64,000 bases of DNA from Actinoplanes ianthinogenes (GTDB lineage: Bacteria; Actinomycetota; Actinomycetes; Mycobacteriales; Micromonosporaceae): NCBI RefSeq assembly GCF_018324205.1, contig NZ_AP023356.1, forward strand, positions 5,252,001 through 5,316,000, read 5' to 3'. Every line of letters begins with the position of its first letter. Positions within the stretch are counted from its first letter, which is position 1. The position numbers were made by a program, and so were the translations under genes. This document shows positions 40,801 to 49,422 of the stretch, one piece after another. Below the pieces are notes generated by a model. That model was not told the DNA's origin and ran no database searches. It worked only from the letters and a program-made list of their open reading frames with translations.

Positions 40801-42659
40801 CCGCGAACATCAACTCCGCCGAGGCGCTGCAGAACGACCCGGTCTTCGGGAACTTCACCAAGGTCAGCGCCGACATCGACGCGATCTTCAGCGGGCACAC
40901 CCACCAGCCGTACGCGTTCGAGATCCCGGTCCCCGGCACCGACAAGACCCGTCCGGTGCTGCAGGCCGAGGACTACGGCGTCAAGCTGGGCCGCGCGGTG
41001 CTCACCTACGACCCGGCCACCAAGTCGGTGGTCAAGTCGACCGCCGAGCTGATCGACGTGAAGGGCTACGCCGAGAACAGCACCGTGGCCGGCATCGTGG
41101 CCACCGCCAAGGCGACCGCGACCGAGCTGGGCAAGCAGAAGCTCGGCTCGATCACGGCGGACATCAAGCGGGCGTACTCGGCGACCGGGTCCGAGGACCG
41201 CGGGTCCGAGTCGGTGATGGGCAACTTCATCGCCGACGTGCAGCTCGACCAGACCAAGGACGCCGGTCGCGGCGGGGCGCAGATCGCCTTCATGAACCCG
41301 GGGGGCCTGCGCAACGATCTCGCCTTCGGCACCGACGGCACGGTCACATACGCGCAGGCGTTCGCGGTGCAGCCGTTCGCCAACGACGTGGTCACCAAGA
41401 CCCTGTCCGGCGCCGACATCAAGAACGTGCTGGAGGAGCAGTGGCAGCCGGCCACCGCGTCCCGGCCGGTGCTGCACCTGGGCTCGTCCAAGGGCTTCAC
41501 CTACTCGTACGACGTCAACCAGCCGAAGGGCTCGCGGATCATCGCGTCCTCGATGAAGCTGAACGGGGTCACCATCGACCCGAACGCGTCGTACCGGGTC
41601 ACGATGAACTCCTTCCTCGCCTCGGGTGGCGACAACTTCACCACCCTGGGCAAGAACCCGGCGACCAAGACGACCACCGGTGACAACGACCTCACCATGC
41701 TGGTCAACTACTTCGCCAAGTACAGCCCGATCACCGCGGACACCACGCCGCGCAGCACCCCGGGCGTCTTCGACACCACGGCTCCGGCCGGGACGTACGC
41801 GGTGAACGCGGCCGCGATCTGGCCGGGCCAGACGGTCACCCTCACCCAGTCGGCGCTGTCCGACGACGTGACCGCCGCCGGCAAGATCAAGCAGGTGGTG
41901 AACTGGGGCGACGGCAGCGCGGCGGAGACGCTCGAGGCCGGCGCGACCACGGCGACCCACAAGTACGCCGCGGCCGGCAGCTACCCGATCACCGTGACGC
42001 TGACCGACGAGGCCGGCAACGCCGCGACCGTCTCCGGCGGCACCGTGGCGGCGGCCGCCCAGACCGGCAAGTACACCCTGGACAAGTGCCTGGTGTGGTC
42101 CGGCGAGACGGTCACCGTGCGGCCCACCGGGGTCACCGGCGCCGACAGCTTCCAGGTCAACTGGGGTGACGGCACGGTCGGCGGCCTGACCCACGTCTAC
42201 ACCAAGGGCGGCAGCTTCACGGTCACCGCCACCCCGGTGAACGCGGCCGGCGCCGGCACGGCCGTCAAGGTCGGTCCGGTGCTCGTGGTCAAGGACGTCC
42301 TCGCCCCGATCGTCGGCCTGAGCCTGCCGCGTGACGCGGACAAGGCGGCCTCCTGGACGCAGCTCAACGGCACGGTCGTCGACCTCGGCGCGGGTGTCGG
42401 CACCGTCTCGGTGAAGCTGATCGAGGAGCGGTCCGGCAAGTGGTACTACTACGCGGCCGGCACCTGGACCGTCGCCTCCTCGGAGAAGGACGCGACGGCC
42501 AAGGCCGCGGCGGTGGACGCGCTGCTCGACCCGTTCTTCGGGTGGCACGCGACCGTCTCCGGCGTCGACAAGGGCACGCTGAAGGTCTCCTACTGGGCGA
42601 CCGACAAGGCGGGTAACCAGTCGTACGTTGCGACGCACACCCAGCGGATCACCAAGTAA
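37884..42659 (+). CDS. Giant secreted ExeM/NucH-type nuclease fused to 5'-nucleotidase
   Basis: 1591 residues. Signal peptide to about residue 35, then a lamin-tail domain (EIHYDNVGADSGEAIEVQAPAG). An OB-like segment follows, then an endonuclease/exonuclease/phosphatase domain at about 470-780 (VKVASFNVLNYF, ILLGDFNSY, ASDHDPVVIGL). Next is a metallophosphatase at about 785-1060 (LLNINDFHGRLE, GDNIG, VGNHEFDKG, GHTHQPY) with a 5'-nucleotidase C-terminal domain to about 1320. The end carries PKD-like repeats (VNWGDGSAAETL, VNWGDGTVGGL). It should degrade extracellular DNA to nucleosides plus phosphate in one chain. ATCGGAGGA lies 11 nt before the ATG. No cell-wall anchor seen. Confidence 0.92.
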   Translation: MRPYIRSVSPPALRALGAAALATALGLGFSGPAFAAEAQIPFISEIHYDNVGADSGEAIEVQAPAGTDLSGWQIVLYNGTGGATYGTAATLSGAVPAAGVVVQTYPTDGLQNGAPDGVALVKPDGTVAEFLSYEGSFTATNGPASGRTSTDIGVSETSSTPVGASLQKIDGVWQVAATSSFGTVNGGGTTDPEPPATGCTTTVTNTIAEVQGPGAASPLAGSKVTIEGVVTAVHTTGGFNGFYLQTEGTGGTHAGTASDAVFVYGVAANLPAVAIGDKARVTGTVTEFNGLTEVTLGAKTDTQVCATGVTVPAAVPLSLPAGDDAREALEGMLVAPTGKYTVSDTYPVNNYGELVLAAGDSVAKVPTDVAKPGSDEAKALKAANRAGRILLDDGRTTNLSTANVAPPYITKDAPVRTGDTVASFGPVVLDYAYGDWLLEPTTPVDATTPAANRTTFTATNPRTAAPAAVGGDVKVASFNVLNYFVHFGGDARGATDAAALAKQQAKIVSAISALDADVVALMEIENSVRFEANDPQLALKTLVGALNERDGAGTWDYVRTPAELPGPAEQDLITTAIIFKPAKVTPKGASRSLSDETVWSNAREPIAQTFTAGSIDFTVVANHLKSKSASVTPTGDNVDTGDGQGPYNGDRKRQAASLVEFVKGVEKDSGTDKVILLGDFNSYTQEDPMQVLYQAGYTDVHTTKAPGKSSYVFGGESGSLDHALTTPSLTDRVTGVDIWNINSVESYAYQYTGYAPFYSPTPYRASDHDPVVIGLDTSAPKPFDLQLLNINDFHGRLEAPTAGTGGAAQLVGLVDKLRSENPNTVWSSAGDNIGASTFISAIDGDNPTIDALNAGGLAVSAVGNHEFDKGIADLTGRVQNRAKFPFLGANVYQDGKRALPAYSVLTVNGVKVGYIGVVTGETKSLVSPDGIKGVEFHDPVAEANTVAAQLSDGDAANGEADVIVLLAHEGAATANINSAEALQNDPVFGNFTKVSADIDAIFSGHTHQPYAFEIPVPGTDKTRPVLQAEDYGVKLGRAVLTYDPATKSVVKSTAELIDVKGYAENSTVAGIVATAKATATELGKQKLGSITADIKRAYSATGSEDRGSESVMGNFIADVQLDQTKDAGRGGAQIAFMNPGGLRNDLAFGTDGTVTYAQAFAVQPFANDVVTKTLSGADIKNVLEEQWQPATASRPVLHLGSSKGFTYSYDVNQPKGSRIIASSMKLNGVTIDPNASYRVTMNSFLASGGDNFTTLGKNPATKTTTGDNDLTMLVNYFAKYSPITADTTPRSTPGVFDTTAPAGTYAVNAAAIWPGQTVTLTQSALSDDVTAAGKIKQVVNWGDGSAAETLEAGATTATHKYAAAGSYPITVTLTDEAGNAATVSGGTVAAAAQTGKYTLDKCLVWSGETVTVRPTGVTGADSFQVNWGDGTVGGLTHVYTKGGSFTVTATPVNAAGAGTAVKVGPVLVVKDVLAPIVGLSLPRDADKAASWTQLNGTVVDLGAGVGTVSVKLIEERSGKWYYYAAGTWTVASSEKDATAKAAAVDALLDPFFGWHATVSGVDKGTLKVSYWATDKAGNQSYVATHTQRITK

Positions 42660-42673
42660 CACCAGCGTTGTCC

Positions 42674-42702
42674 GGGCCCCCGTCGCGTCGCGGCGGGGGC
42701 CC
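42674..42702. terminator. Bidirectional terminator
   Basis: GGGCCCCCG (42674-42682) pairs with CGGGGGCCC (42694-42702). It fills the 45-bp gap between the convergent nuclease and LysR genes. No U-run, as is common in actinomycetes. Confidence 0.75.
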
Positions 42703-42704
42703 TC

Positions 42705-43580
42705 CTAACGGAACGCCGCGTCGCACTGCTCGAGGAACGCCGCCAGAGCCGGACTGGTCCGGTCCTGCCAGATCAGCGCGAGCAGCGCCGGGATCTCGAT
42801 CCCGTCGATCGGGACGCTGACCAGGTCGGGATGCGCGGCGGCCATCGACTCGCTGAGCACCGCGACCCCCAGACCGCGCCGCGCCAGGCCGGCCACCGTG
42901 TCCGGCGAGGTGGCGACGAGCGCGACCTCCGGTCGCAGCCCGGTCTTCCCGGCGAAGGCACGATCGAGCACGTCGCGGATCCCTGTCCCGACGGGCAGGC
43001 AGATCTTTTCGTACGCGGTGAGCGCGGTGATCGTGACGCTGCCCCGGGCAGCGAGCTCACTGTCCGGCGCGGCCAGAGCCACCAGCCGCTCGCTCACGAT
43101 GATCCGCGACTTCAGACTCTCCGGCGGCTCGCCGGCCAGCCCCGCCAGGGCGACGTCGAGGCTGCCCGCGCGCACCCCGGCGACCAGGTGATCCGAGTTC
43201 GCCTCGGCCAGCTCCAGCTCGATGCCCGGATGCTCCCGGTGGAACGCGGCGAGCGCGTCGAACAGCGGCGCGACCTCGCACCCGGTCACCATCCCGATGG
43301 TCAGCCGGCCCCGGATCAGCCCCTTGACGTCGTCGATCGCGTCCCGCAGGTCGAGGGTCGAATCGAGCGCGGCCCGGGCGTGCTTGAGCGCCGCGGAGCC
43401 GGCCTCGGTGAGCCGCGCGACCCGGCTGCCGCGGTCGAACAGCTCCGCGCCCAGCTCCTGCTCCAGCGCCTTGATCTGGGCGCTCACGCCGGACTGGGTG
43501 ATGTGCACGCGCGCCGCGGCCCGGGTGAAGCTGCCGGTCTCGGCGACCGCGACGAAGTATTCCAGCTGCCGCAGATCCAT
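42705..43580 (-). CDS. LysR-family regulator
   Basis: 291 residues. MDLRQLEYFVAVAETGSFTRAAARVHITQSGVSAQIKALE is the LysR HTH, and RLTIGMVTGCEV onward is the periplasmic-binding-like effector domain. A longer open frame from 43652 would overlap the divergent gene, so the ATG at 43580 is chosen. The 70-bp divergent gap suggests it controls the SnoaL-like gene. Confidence 0.9.
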   Translation of the reverse strand: MDLRQLEYFVAVAETGSFTRAAARVHITQSGVSAQIKALEQELGAELFDRGSRVARLTEAGSAALKHARAALDSTLDLRDAIDDVKGLIRGRLTIGMVTGCEVAPLFDALAAFHREHPGIELELAEANSDHLVAGVRAGSLDVALAGLAGEPPESLKSRIIVSERLVALAAPDSELAARGSVTITALTAYEKICLPVGTGIRDVLDRAFAGKTGLRPEVALVATSPDTVAGLARRGLGVAVLSESMAAAHPDLVSVPIDGIEIPALLALIWQDRTSPALAAFLEQCDAAFR

Positions 43581-43650
43581 GAGTGGCGATTGTAGTTGGT
43601 ATGAAAACCATTCGTTGGACTTGTGGAGCCGCGCGCGGCAGGGTGGAGTC

Positions 43651-44025
43651 ATGAGCGACCGCGAGAAAGCAGACCGTGAGAAAGCAATGCATCCCGAGGA
43701 CCTGACCCGTTTGTTCGTCGAGCGGGCGAATGCGAAAGACGCCGAAGGCCTGGCGCTGCTCTATGAGGAGGATGCCGTGATGGCCTATCCACCCGGCAGC
43801 GAGACGGTCGGCCGCGCCGCGATCCAGAAGCTCTGGGCCGACCTGCTGCCGAAAATGCCGGCGTTCGAGCCCGAGGCGCCGCTGCCCACGCTGATCAGCG
43901 GCGACCTGGCCCTCACCTCGACCCCGCCGAGAGACGGGGCCGGGGCGCGGGCACAGGTCGTCCGCCGCCAGCCCGACGGCTCGTGGCTCCGGGTGCTCGA
44001 CCACCCGGAGCTGGGCCGATCCTGA
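43651..44025 (+). CDS. SnoaL/DUF4440-like protein
   Basis: 124 residues, NTF2-like fold: DLTRLFVERANAKDAEGLALLYEEDAVMAYPPG, GRAAIQKLWADLL and VVRRQPDGSWLRVLDHPEL, where the family usually has a final DxW. Charged N-terminal repeat REKADREKA. Divergent partner of the LysR gene and its probable target. Steroid-isomerase-like or binding role unknown. Confidence 0.82.
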   Translation: MSDREKADREKAMHPEDLTRLFVERANAKDAEGLALLYEEDAVMAYPPGSETVGRAAIQKLWADLLPKMPAFEPEAPLPTLISGDLALTSTPPRDGAGARAQVVRRQPDGSWLRVLDHPELGRS

Positions 44026-44027
44026 TC

Positions 44028-44639
44028 TCAGAAGGCCAGGCGCTGACCCACCCGCAGCCGGTTCGGGCTGCTCAGCCGGCTCGCGTTGGCGCGATACAAC
44101 GCCTTCCACCCGCCCTTGACGTGGTAACGCGCGGCGATGCCGGAAAGGGTGTCGCCGCGCCTCACCACGTATGTGCGGGTGGCCTTGAGCGGTGTCGTGT
44201 ACGACGCGAGGCGGTACGGGCTCACCGACGTGCTCTTGCGGGCCTTGGTGAGGCCACGCCGCCCGCAGGTGGGCCAGGCGCCGATGCCCTGGTTGCGGAG
44301 TACCCGTTCGGCGACCAGGATCTGCTCGCTCTTGGACGCGAGGTTGGCGGTGGAGCCGTACTGCGCGCCACCGTGCGCGCGCCAGGTGCTGCGGCTGAAC
44401 TGCAAACCGCCGTAATAGCCGTTCCCGGTGTTGATGCGCCAGTTTCCACCGGATTCGCACTGGGCTACAGCGTCCCAGTTCACGTTCGGGGTGGCGCTGG
44501 CCGGGGAAGCCTCGACGGCCAGCAGACCGACGGCGCCGGCCAGGCCGGCCACGGCGAGGCCGAGAGTGCGCTTGAGCGCACGCGGATACTGGGCTCGCCG
44601 GGAGAGGACACGACGAACCCGCTTGTTCAGGTGAAGCAT
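44028..44639 (-). CDS. Rpf-like transglycosylase with LysM domain
   Basis: 203 residues. A long basic N-terminus and signal segment (LGLAVAGLAGAVGLLAVEASPASA) are followed by a resuscitation-promoting-factor-type domain (WDAVAQCESGGNWRINTGNGYYGGLQFSRSTW; Glu in CESGG is catalytic) and a C-terminal LysM (YVVRRGDTLSGIAARYHV). It cleaves peptidoglycan during growth or spore germination. GGAGG lies 8 nt before the ATG at 44639. The 5' region is a c-di-AMP riboswitch, a usual arrangement for actinomycete rpf genes. Confidence 0.92.
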   Translation of the reverse strand: MLHLNKRVRRVLSRRAQYPRALKRTLGLAVAGLAGAVGLLAVEASPASATPNVNWDAVAQCESGGNWRINTGNGYYGGLQFSRSTWRAHGGAQYGSTANLASKSEQILVAERVLRNQGIGAWPTCGRRGLTKARKSTSVSPYRLASYTTPLKATRTYVVRRGDTLSGIAARYHVKGGWKALYRANASRLSSPNRLRVGQRLAF

Positions 44640-44653
44640 GAAGTTTTCCTCCA

Positions 44654-44815
44654 CGCCTGCGAGGTGAGCTGTCGGGTTCGGGCCGAGGAGCCCGGCCGCG
44701 TCAGGTGCGGCTTCACCCCGAGGCGCACTCCGGAGAGCGCGCCGAGGAACTGTGGGTCCCCCGCTCCATGCCTGTGGGTTGTTGACCGTGACCAGCAGGC
44801 AGGACTCGGCGTTCC
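44654..44815 (-). ncRNA. ydaO-type c-di-AMP riboswitch
   Basis: On the minus strand the 3' half reads CCCGACAGCTCACCTCGCAGGCG, ending 14 bp before the rpf start, preceded by CTCGGGGTGAAGCC and GGGGGACCC blocks in the correct order for ydaO/yuaA. The boundaries are approximate; the 5' end is uncertain by about 20 nt. The ribosome site follows directly, and transcription termination or ribosome-site masking by c-di-AMP is expected. The 366 bp from 44816 to 45181 show no gene and should hold the rpf promoter. Confidence 0.85.
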
Positions 44816-45181
44816 GGCCACGGTGTCCGCGATGGCGGACTGTCGACGGTAGCCACCGCCTCACGGAACTGACCAAGTCCGGAAGCGGGGCCGGTGACTT
44901 TGTTCTCACAAATTAGCCGCTTTGATCTTCCTTTGTGTGAATAACTCCCCGAGTTCTCAGGCCGCGTCGGGATTTGCCACCACGGTGGTCCGTCTTTTGA
45001 GGGAAATCGGGCGGCGACAGGATTGGCGGGGTCCGGAGTGGGTAAAGCTTCACTGCTTTTTAGAGTTTCGACCTGCTTTGTGGAGATTCGGCAAGCGGAG
45101 CCGGCGTTGTGGCTGCATGCCGCGATGTTTGTTACCGACGGGTTGCCTACGAGCCCGGCATAGGGTGCACAATCTCCGACC

Positions 45182-46420
45182 ATGAGCGATCTCTCCCGAG
45201 ACTTCGACGTCGTCGTCTACGGCGCGTCCGGCTTCGTCGGCGCCCTGGTGGCGAAACACCTCGCCGGATACGCGCCGGCCGGCACCCGCATCGCCCTGGC
45301 CGGCCGCTCCGCGGCGAAACTGGCCGACGTCAAGTCCCGGTTGAACGTCGACTGGCCGGTCCTGATCGCCGATGCCGCGGACACCGAGGCGCTGACCAGC
45401 CTGGCCGCTCGTGCCCGCGTGGTCATCACCACGGTGGGTCCCTATGCGAAATACGGACGCCCGCTTGCGCACGCCTGCGCCGCGGCCGGCACCGACTACG
45501 TGGATCTGACCGGTGAGGTGCTGTTCGCCCGGGACAGCATCGACGAGAACCACGAGCTCGCCCGGAGCACCGGTGCGCGGATCGTCCACTCCTGCGGCTT
45601 CGACTCCATCCCGTCCGACATCGGGGTGCACGTCCTGCACCAGCAGGTCGAACAGGACGCAGCGGGCGAACTCACCGAGACGACGCTGGTGGTGACCAGC
45701 ATGCGCGGCGGGGTGAGCGGCGGGACGATCGACTCGATGCGGAACCAGGTGGACGTACTGAAAAAGGATCCGTCGCTGCGCAAGGTGGCGGGCAGCCCGT
45801 ACTCGCTGAGCCCGGACCGGCACGCCGAGCCGAAACTCGGCCGGCAGAGCGACCTGGACACCTTCCCCGCCTCCGAAGTGGATCCGAAGCTGCGCGGGCG
45901 GCTCGCCCCGTTCGTGATGGCGTCCTACAACACCCGGGTGGTGCGGCGCAGCAACGCGCTGCGCGGCTGGGCCTACGGTCGCGGCTTCAAGTATCGCGAG
46001 GCGATGAGCGTCGGCGCGTCGCCGCTCTCCCCGGTCCTGGCGATCGGCACCAAGCTGGGCCTGGGCGCGCTGATCGCCGGCCTCGCGGTGCCGCCCACCC
46101 GCTTCCTGCTGGACCGGCTGCTGCCCAAGCCCGGCGACGGCCCGAGCGAGAAGACGCAGCAGACCGGCCACTTCACCATGGACATCTTCACCACGACGAC
46201 CACCGGGGCCCGGTACACGTCCCGGGTCCGTGCCAAGGGCGACCCGGGTTACGCGGCGACCGCGGTGATGCTCGGGGAGTCGGCGCTGGCGCTGGCCCTG
46301 GACCGGGACGCGCTGCCGGCCTCGGAGGGTGGCGTCCTCACCCCGGCCACCGGCATCGGCGACGCGCTGGTGAGCAGGCTCCGGACCGCCGGCTTCGAGA
46401 TCACCGCCCGCAAGCTGTAG
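45182..46420 (+). CDS. Saccharopine-dehydrogenase-like / trans-enoyl-reductase-type oxidoreductase
   Basis: 412 residues. N-terminal Rossmann motif VVVYGASGFVGALVAKHLAG, followed by VVITTVGPYAKYG and a long C-terminal domain with a membrane-like helix (LGLGALIAGLAVPP). Family members in mycobacteria act as trans-acting enoyl reductases for lipid synthesis; others are uncharacterised. ATG directly after the promoter gap. Convergent with the methyltransferase gene, 4 bp apart. Confidence 0.85.
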   Translation: MSDLSRDFDVVVYGASGFVGALVAKHLAGYAPAGTRIALAGRSAAKLADVKSRLNVDWPVLIADAADTEALTSLAARARVVITTVGPYAKYGRPLAHACAAAGTDYVDLTGEVLFARDSIDENHELARSTGARIVHSCGFDSIPSDIGVHVLHQQVEQDAAGELTETTLVVTSMRGGVSGGTIDSMRNQVDVLKKDPSLRKVAGSPYSLSPDRHAEPKLGRQSDLDTFPASEVDPKLRGRLAPFVMASYNTRVVRRSNALRGWAYGRGFKYREAMSVGASPLSPVLAIGTKLGLGALIAGLAVPPTRFLLDRLLPKPGDGPSEKTQQTGHFTMDIFTTTTTGARYTSRVRAKGDPGYAATAVMLGESALALALDRDALPASEGGVLTPATGIGDALVSRLRTAGFEITARKL

Positions 46421-46424
46421 GCGA

Positions 46425-47072
46425 TCACACCCGGGCGATCAGCTCGAAGACGTGCCAGTGCTTGGGGCCACCGAACGCGGGACCCACCTCGTCCTCCTCG
46501 TGCCAGTGCTCGACGGTGAGGCCGGTGGCCAGGGCGGTGGCTTCGGCGGCGGTCAGGAAGGTCATGCCCGGGGTGCCGGCCCAGGCGTCGTGCACCCCGA
46601 ACAGGTCCACGGCGACCAGGCCGCCGGGGCGCAACGCGGCCCGGATCAGCGTCCACAAGCGATCGAATGACGCGCGCGACTGATAGGGCAGCGCGTATCC
46701 GGCGTAGACCAGGTCGGCCGGTGGCAGCTCGGTGATCTGCTCGAAGCCGAGCAGGTGGGCGGTCAGCGCCGGGTGGGTGCGGTCGGTGGCCGAGAGCATG
46801 GTGGGTTCGCTGTCGTAGGCGTGCACCCGCCAGCCGCCGTCCAGCAGGGCACGGGTCTCGCGGCCGGCGCCGCAGCCGAGGTCGACGGCGGTGCGACCGG
46901 TCTCCCGGCCGGCCAGGTCCAGCGCGCGGCGGAGGGTCTCCCGGGGCTCCCGGTCGCCCTGCCCGGCGTTGTAGCGGGCCCAGTGCCCCTCGGCGTGCAC
47001 CGGTGGGGTGCCGGGTGTGCCGGAGGGCGGCTGGCCGGAGGGCGTACCGGAAGAAGGCGGCATGGAGGTCAT
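46425..47072 (-). CDS. Class I SAM-dependent methyltransferase
   Basis: 215 residues. Motif I TAVDLGCGAGRETRALL, acidic loop VHAYDSEPTML, motif IV-like PADLVYAGYALPYQ and RPGGLVAVDLFG. A Pro/Gly/Ser-rich N-terminal 25 residues is unusual; a second ATG at 47063 could be used. Small-molecule methyltransferase of unknown substrate (a tellurite-resistance TehB-like core is possible). Divergent from the GNAT gene. Confidence 0.85.
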   Translation of the reverse strand: MTSMPPSSGTPSGQPPSGTPGTPPVHAEGHWARYNAGQGDREPRETLRRALDLAGRETGRTAVDLGCGAGRETRALLDGGWRVHAYDSEPTMLSATDRTHPALTAHLLGFEQITELPPADLVYAGYALPYQSRASFDRLWTLIRAALRPGGLVAVDLFGVHDAWAGTPGMTFLTAAEATALATGLTVEHWHEEDEVGPAFGGPKHWHVFELIARV

Positions 47073-47214
47073 CCTGCCGTGCGGGGCGGGATGCGGGGAG
47101 TCGCCCGGAGGGCGACCCGCGATGCGATCGGTGATCCGACGGGTGAGCGGTCGAGAATTTGATGAGCGCGACCTGTGGATCGCCACTAGCCGGGTACGGG
47201 TCATTGTGGGCAGG

Positions 47215-47832
47215 ATGCGAAGGGTGACCGCCAGCCCGTTGCCGCACCCGCTGACGTTGGCGGGCAACGGCGTCGTGCTGCGCGAGTGGAGCCAGGACGA
47301 TCTGGACGATCTGGTCGTGCTCCTGGACGAGCCGCAGATCGCCCGGTGGACCCCGATGCCGTCACCGTTCGATGTGGAGGCCGGCCTGGCCTATCTCAAG
47401 CGTGCCCGGCAGGGGCGGCTGACCGGGCGGCGGATCCAGCTCGCGATCACCGCGGACGGGGGCTTGCCGCTCGGCGAGGTGCTGCTCTTCGGGGTCAATC
47501 CGGCACTGCGCGAGGCCGAGCTGGGTTATCTGGTGGGCGCGCCCTATCGGCGGCGGGGACTCGCGGTGGCCGCGTTGTCGCTGCTCACCGACTATGCCTG
47601 CGGCACGCTGCGGCTGAGCCGGCTGCTGCTGCGGATCGACCCGGGCAACTCGGCGAGCACCGCGGTGGCCCGCCGGTGCGGCTATCGGCTGACCGGGGAG
47701 CCACCGATCCCGCAGGAGGGGCCGTACGGGCCGACCAGCCTGGACACCTGGGAGTACGTGTCGGGCCTGCCGGGCGCCCGCCGCGAACGCCTGAGAAATG
47801 TCGCATCCCGGCGGTACGGTCGTCGCACCTGA
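47215..47832 (+). CDS. GNAT-family N-acetyltransferase
   Basis: 205 residues of the RimJ/RimL type: VVLREWSQDDLDDLVVLLDEPQIARWTPMP, ELGYLVGAPYRRRGLAVAALSLL (CoA loop RRRGLA) and RLLLRIDPGNSASTAVARRCGYRLTG. The GTG at 47224 is an alternative start. The gene reads towards the winged-helix gene, 20 bp apart, possibly one transcript. Confidence 0.87.
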   Translation: MRRVTASPLPHPLTLAGNGVVLREWSQDDLDDLVVLLDEPQIARWTPMPSPFDVEAGLAYLKRARQGRLTGRRIQLAITADGGLPLGEVLLFGVNPALREAELGYLVGAPYRRRGLAVAALSLLTDYACGTLRLSRLLLRIDPGNSASTAVARRCGYRLTGEPPIPQEGPYGPTSLDTWEYVSGLPGARRERLRNVASRRYGRRT

Positions 47833-47852
47833 CCGACGCGGGAGGTGAGCGA

Positions 47853-48950
47853 GTGATCGAGGTGGATCGGGCGCAGGTGCTGGCATTCCGGCTCGCTGCG
47901 CTGGGACTGACCGAGCGCGGTGATGCGCGGCCGGCTGACCTGCCGGTGCTCGACCTGGGCGTGCAGGAGTACACGCCGGGCTCGACCCATGTCGCGCTGG
48001 CCGCCCGCACCAGCGCCGAGCTGGACGACGACCGGCTGGTCACGGTCTGGGCGGCCCGCGGGGCGCCGCACCTGCACCGGCGGAGCGACCTCGCGGCCCT
48101 GACCGCCCAGCTGTGGCCGGTCAGCGACGCGGACGCCGCCGCGCGGATCAAGAGCGGGCAGATTCCGGACGGGATGCGGCGGGGGATCGCCGCGCTGCGG
48201 GTGACCGCCGAGGCGTTCCGTGCGGTGGTGCGCGCGCCGATGCCCCGCGGCGAGGCGAGCACCGAGGTCAGCAAGCGGGTGCCGGCCGAGCTGACCTATG
48301 ACTGCGCGGCCTGCAAGGCGCGGCACATCGCCGGGAATGTCTGGCAGCAGGCCGGGCTGCCCGGCGGGGTGCAGGTGCTTTCCCGGGGGCGGGAGGCGAC
48401 ACTCGGCCCGCTCGACCCGCCGGTGCCGGATCTGCCCGCGGGCAATCGGGGCATCGGCGAGCTGATCGCGACCTATCTGCGGTTCCTCGGGCCGGCGGGG
48501 CCGGCCGAGGTGGCGAAATATCTGCTGAGCACGACCGCCGAGATTCGCGCGAGGTGGCCCGCGGAGCTGGTGGAGGTGCGCGTCGACGGGCGGAAAGCCT
48601 GGCTGCCCGCCGACCGGGTGCCCGCGCTGGAGTCGGCGGCCACGCCCCGCGGGGTGCGGCTGCTGCCGGCGATGGATCCGCTCTTGCAGAGCCGGGATCG
48701 GGATCTGCTGGTGCCGGACCGGGCGCGGCAGAAAGAGGTGTGGCGGGTGCTCGGCAATCCCGGTGTGGTGCTGCTCGACGCGGAGATCGCCGGGGTGTGG
48801 CGGCCGCGGATGGCCGGGCGGAAACGGGTGGACCTGACGGTTGCCGGGTTCGCGCCGTTCACGGCGGCGCAGCGGGAGCTGATCGAGACGGAGGCGATGG
48901 TGGTCGCGCGTGCCCGGGCCGTCCCGGCAGCGACCGTGGCATTCGAGTGA
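47853..48950 (+). CDS. Winged-helix DNA-binding (HTH_42/AlkZ-like) protein
   Basis: 365 residues of the winged-helix family once called DUF1006, which includes the AlkZ interstrand-crosslink glycosylases. Motifs include VLAFRLAALGLTER, VWAARGAPHLHRRSDLAAL and LLPAMDPLLQSRDRDLLV. The QxQ motif of AlkZ is not evident in the stretch where I would look for it, so a glycosylase role is uncertain. GTG start with GGGAGGTGA upstream. It is followed by the 33-bp tandem repeats. Confidence 0.82.
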   Translation: MIEVDRAQVLAFRLAALGLTERGDARPADLPVLDLGVQEYTPGSTHVALAARTSAELDDDRLVTVWAARGAPHLHRRSDLAALTAQLWPVSDADAAARIKSGQIPDGMRRGIAALRVTAEAFRAVVRAPMPRGEASTEVSKRVPAELTYDCAACKARHIAGNVWQQAGLPGGVQVLSRGREATLGPLDPPVPDLPAGNRGIGELIATYLRFLGPAGPAEVAKYLLSTTAEIRARWPAELVEVRVDGRKAWLPADRVPALESAATPRGVRLLPAMDPLLQSRDRDLLVPDRARQKEVWRVLGNPGVVLLDAEIAGVWRPRMAGRKRVDLTVAGFAPFTAAQRELIETEAMVVARARAVPAATVAFE

Positions 48951-49012
48951 GCTTGGAGCGCCCGGCGGCTGTGGCGTTCGAGCGAGCCGGGCGGTCCGGA
49001 CGGCTTTGGGTT

Positions 49013-49177
49013 CCGGTGGGCGGGGCGTGGCCGGCGGCTCGGGGTCCGGTGGGCGGGGCGTGGCCGGCGGCTCGGGGTCCGGTGGGCGGGGCGTGGCCGG
49101 CGGCTCGGGGTCCGGTGGGCGGGGCGTGGCCGGCGGCTCGGGGTCCGGTGGGCGGGGCGTGGCCGGCGGCTCGGGGT
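49013..49177. repeat. Five perfect 33-bp tandem repeats plus degenerate flanking copies
   Basis: The unit begins CCGGTGGGCGGGGCGTGGCC and continues with CGGCGGCTCGGGGT. Copies start at 49013, 49046, 49079, 49112 and 49145. Diverged copies extend on both sides, from about 48951 to 49400, so nearly all of the 472-bp gap 48951-49422 has the same origin. Thirty-three bp equals 11 codons, and both strands stay open through it, but no ribosome site or domain supports a protein. GC content is about 85%. Confidence 0.85.
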
Positions 49178-49422
49178 TCCGGCCGGCGCGGCGTGCCCGA
49201 CGGCCTGGGGTTCCAATGGGCGGGGCGTGCCCGGCGGCTCGGCGTTCCGGTGGGCGGGTCGTGCCCAGCAGCTTGGGGTGCTCCGGTAGGCGTGTCCCCG
49301 GCGGCTCCGGGCGAGCTGGGGGTATCCGACGGGCTTTGGTTTCCCCGTGAGGCCGGAGTGTCCGGCGGTGACCGAGCTGTGCGGGTGGGCGCTGCGTGTC
49401 CGGCGGCGACTACGGTGTTCGG

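Noticed and set aside
37842..42662. 1606-codon open frame on the minus strand
   Set aside because: Mirror of the secreted nuclease gene; Val/Arg/Gly-rich with no domain, caused by GC-rich third positions.
44713..45183. 156-codon minus frame upstream of the rpf-like gene
   Set aside because: Overlaps the riboswitch; no domain.
49013..49177. CRISPR array
   Set aside because: The 33-bp units are contiguous with no spacers and no cas genes nearby.
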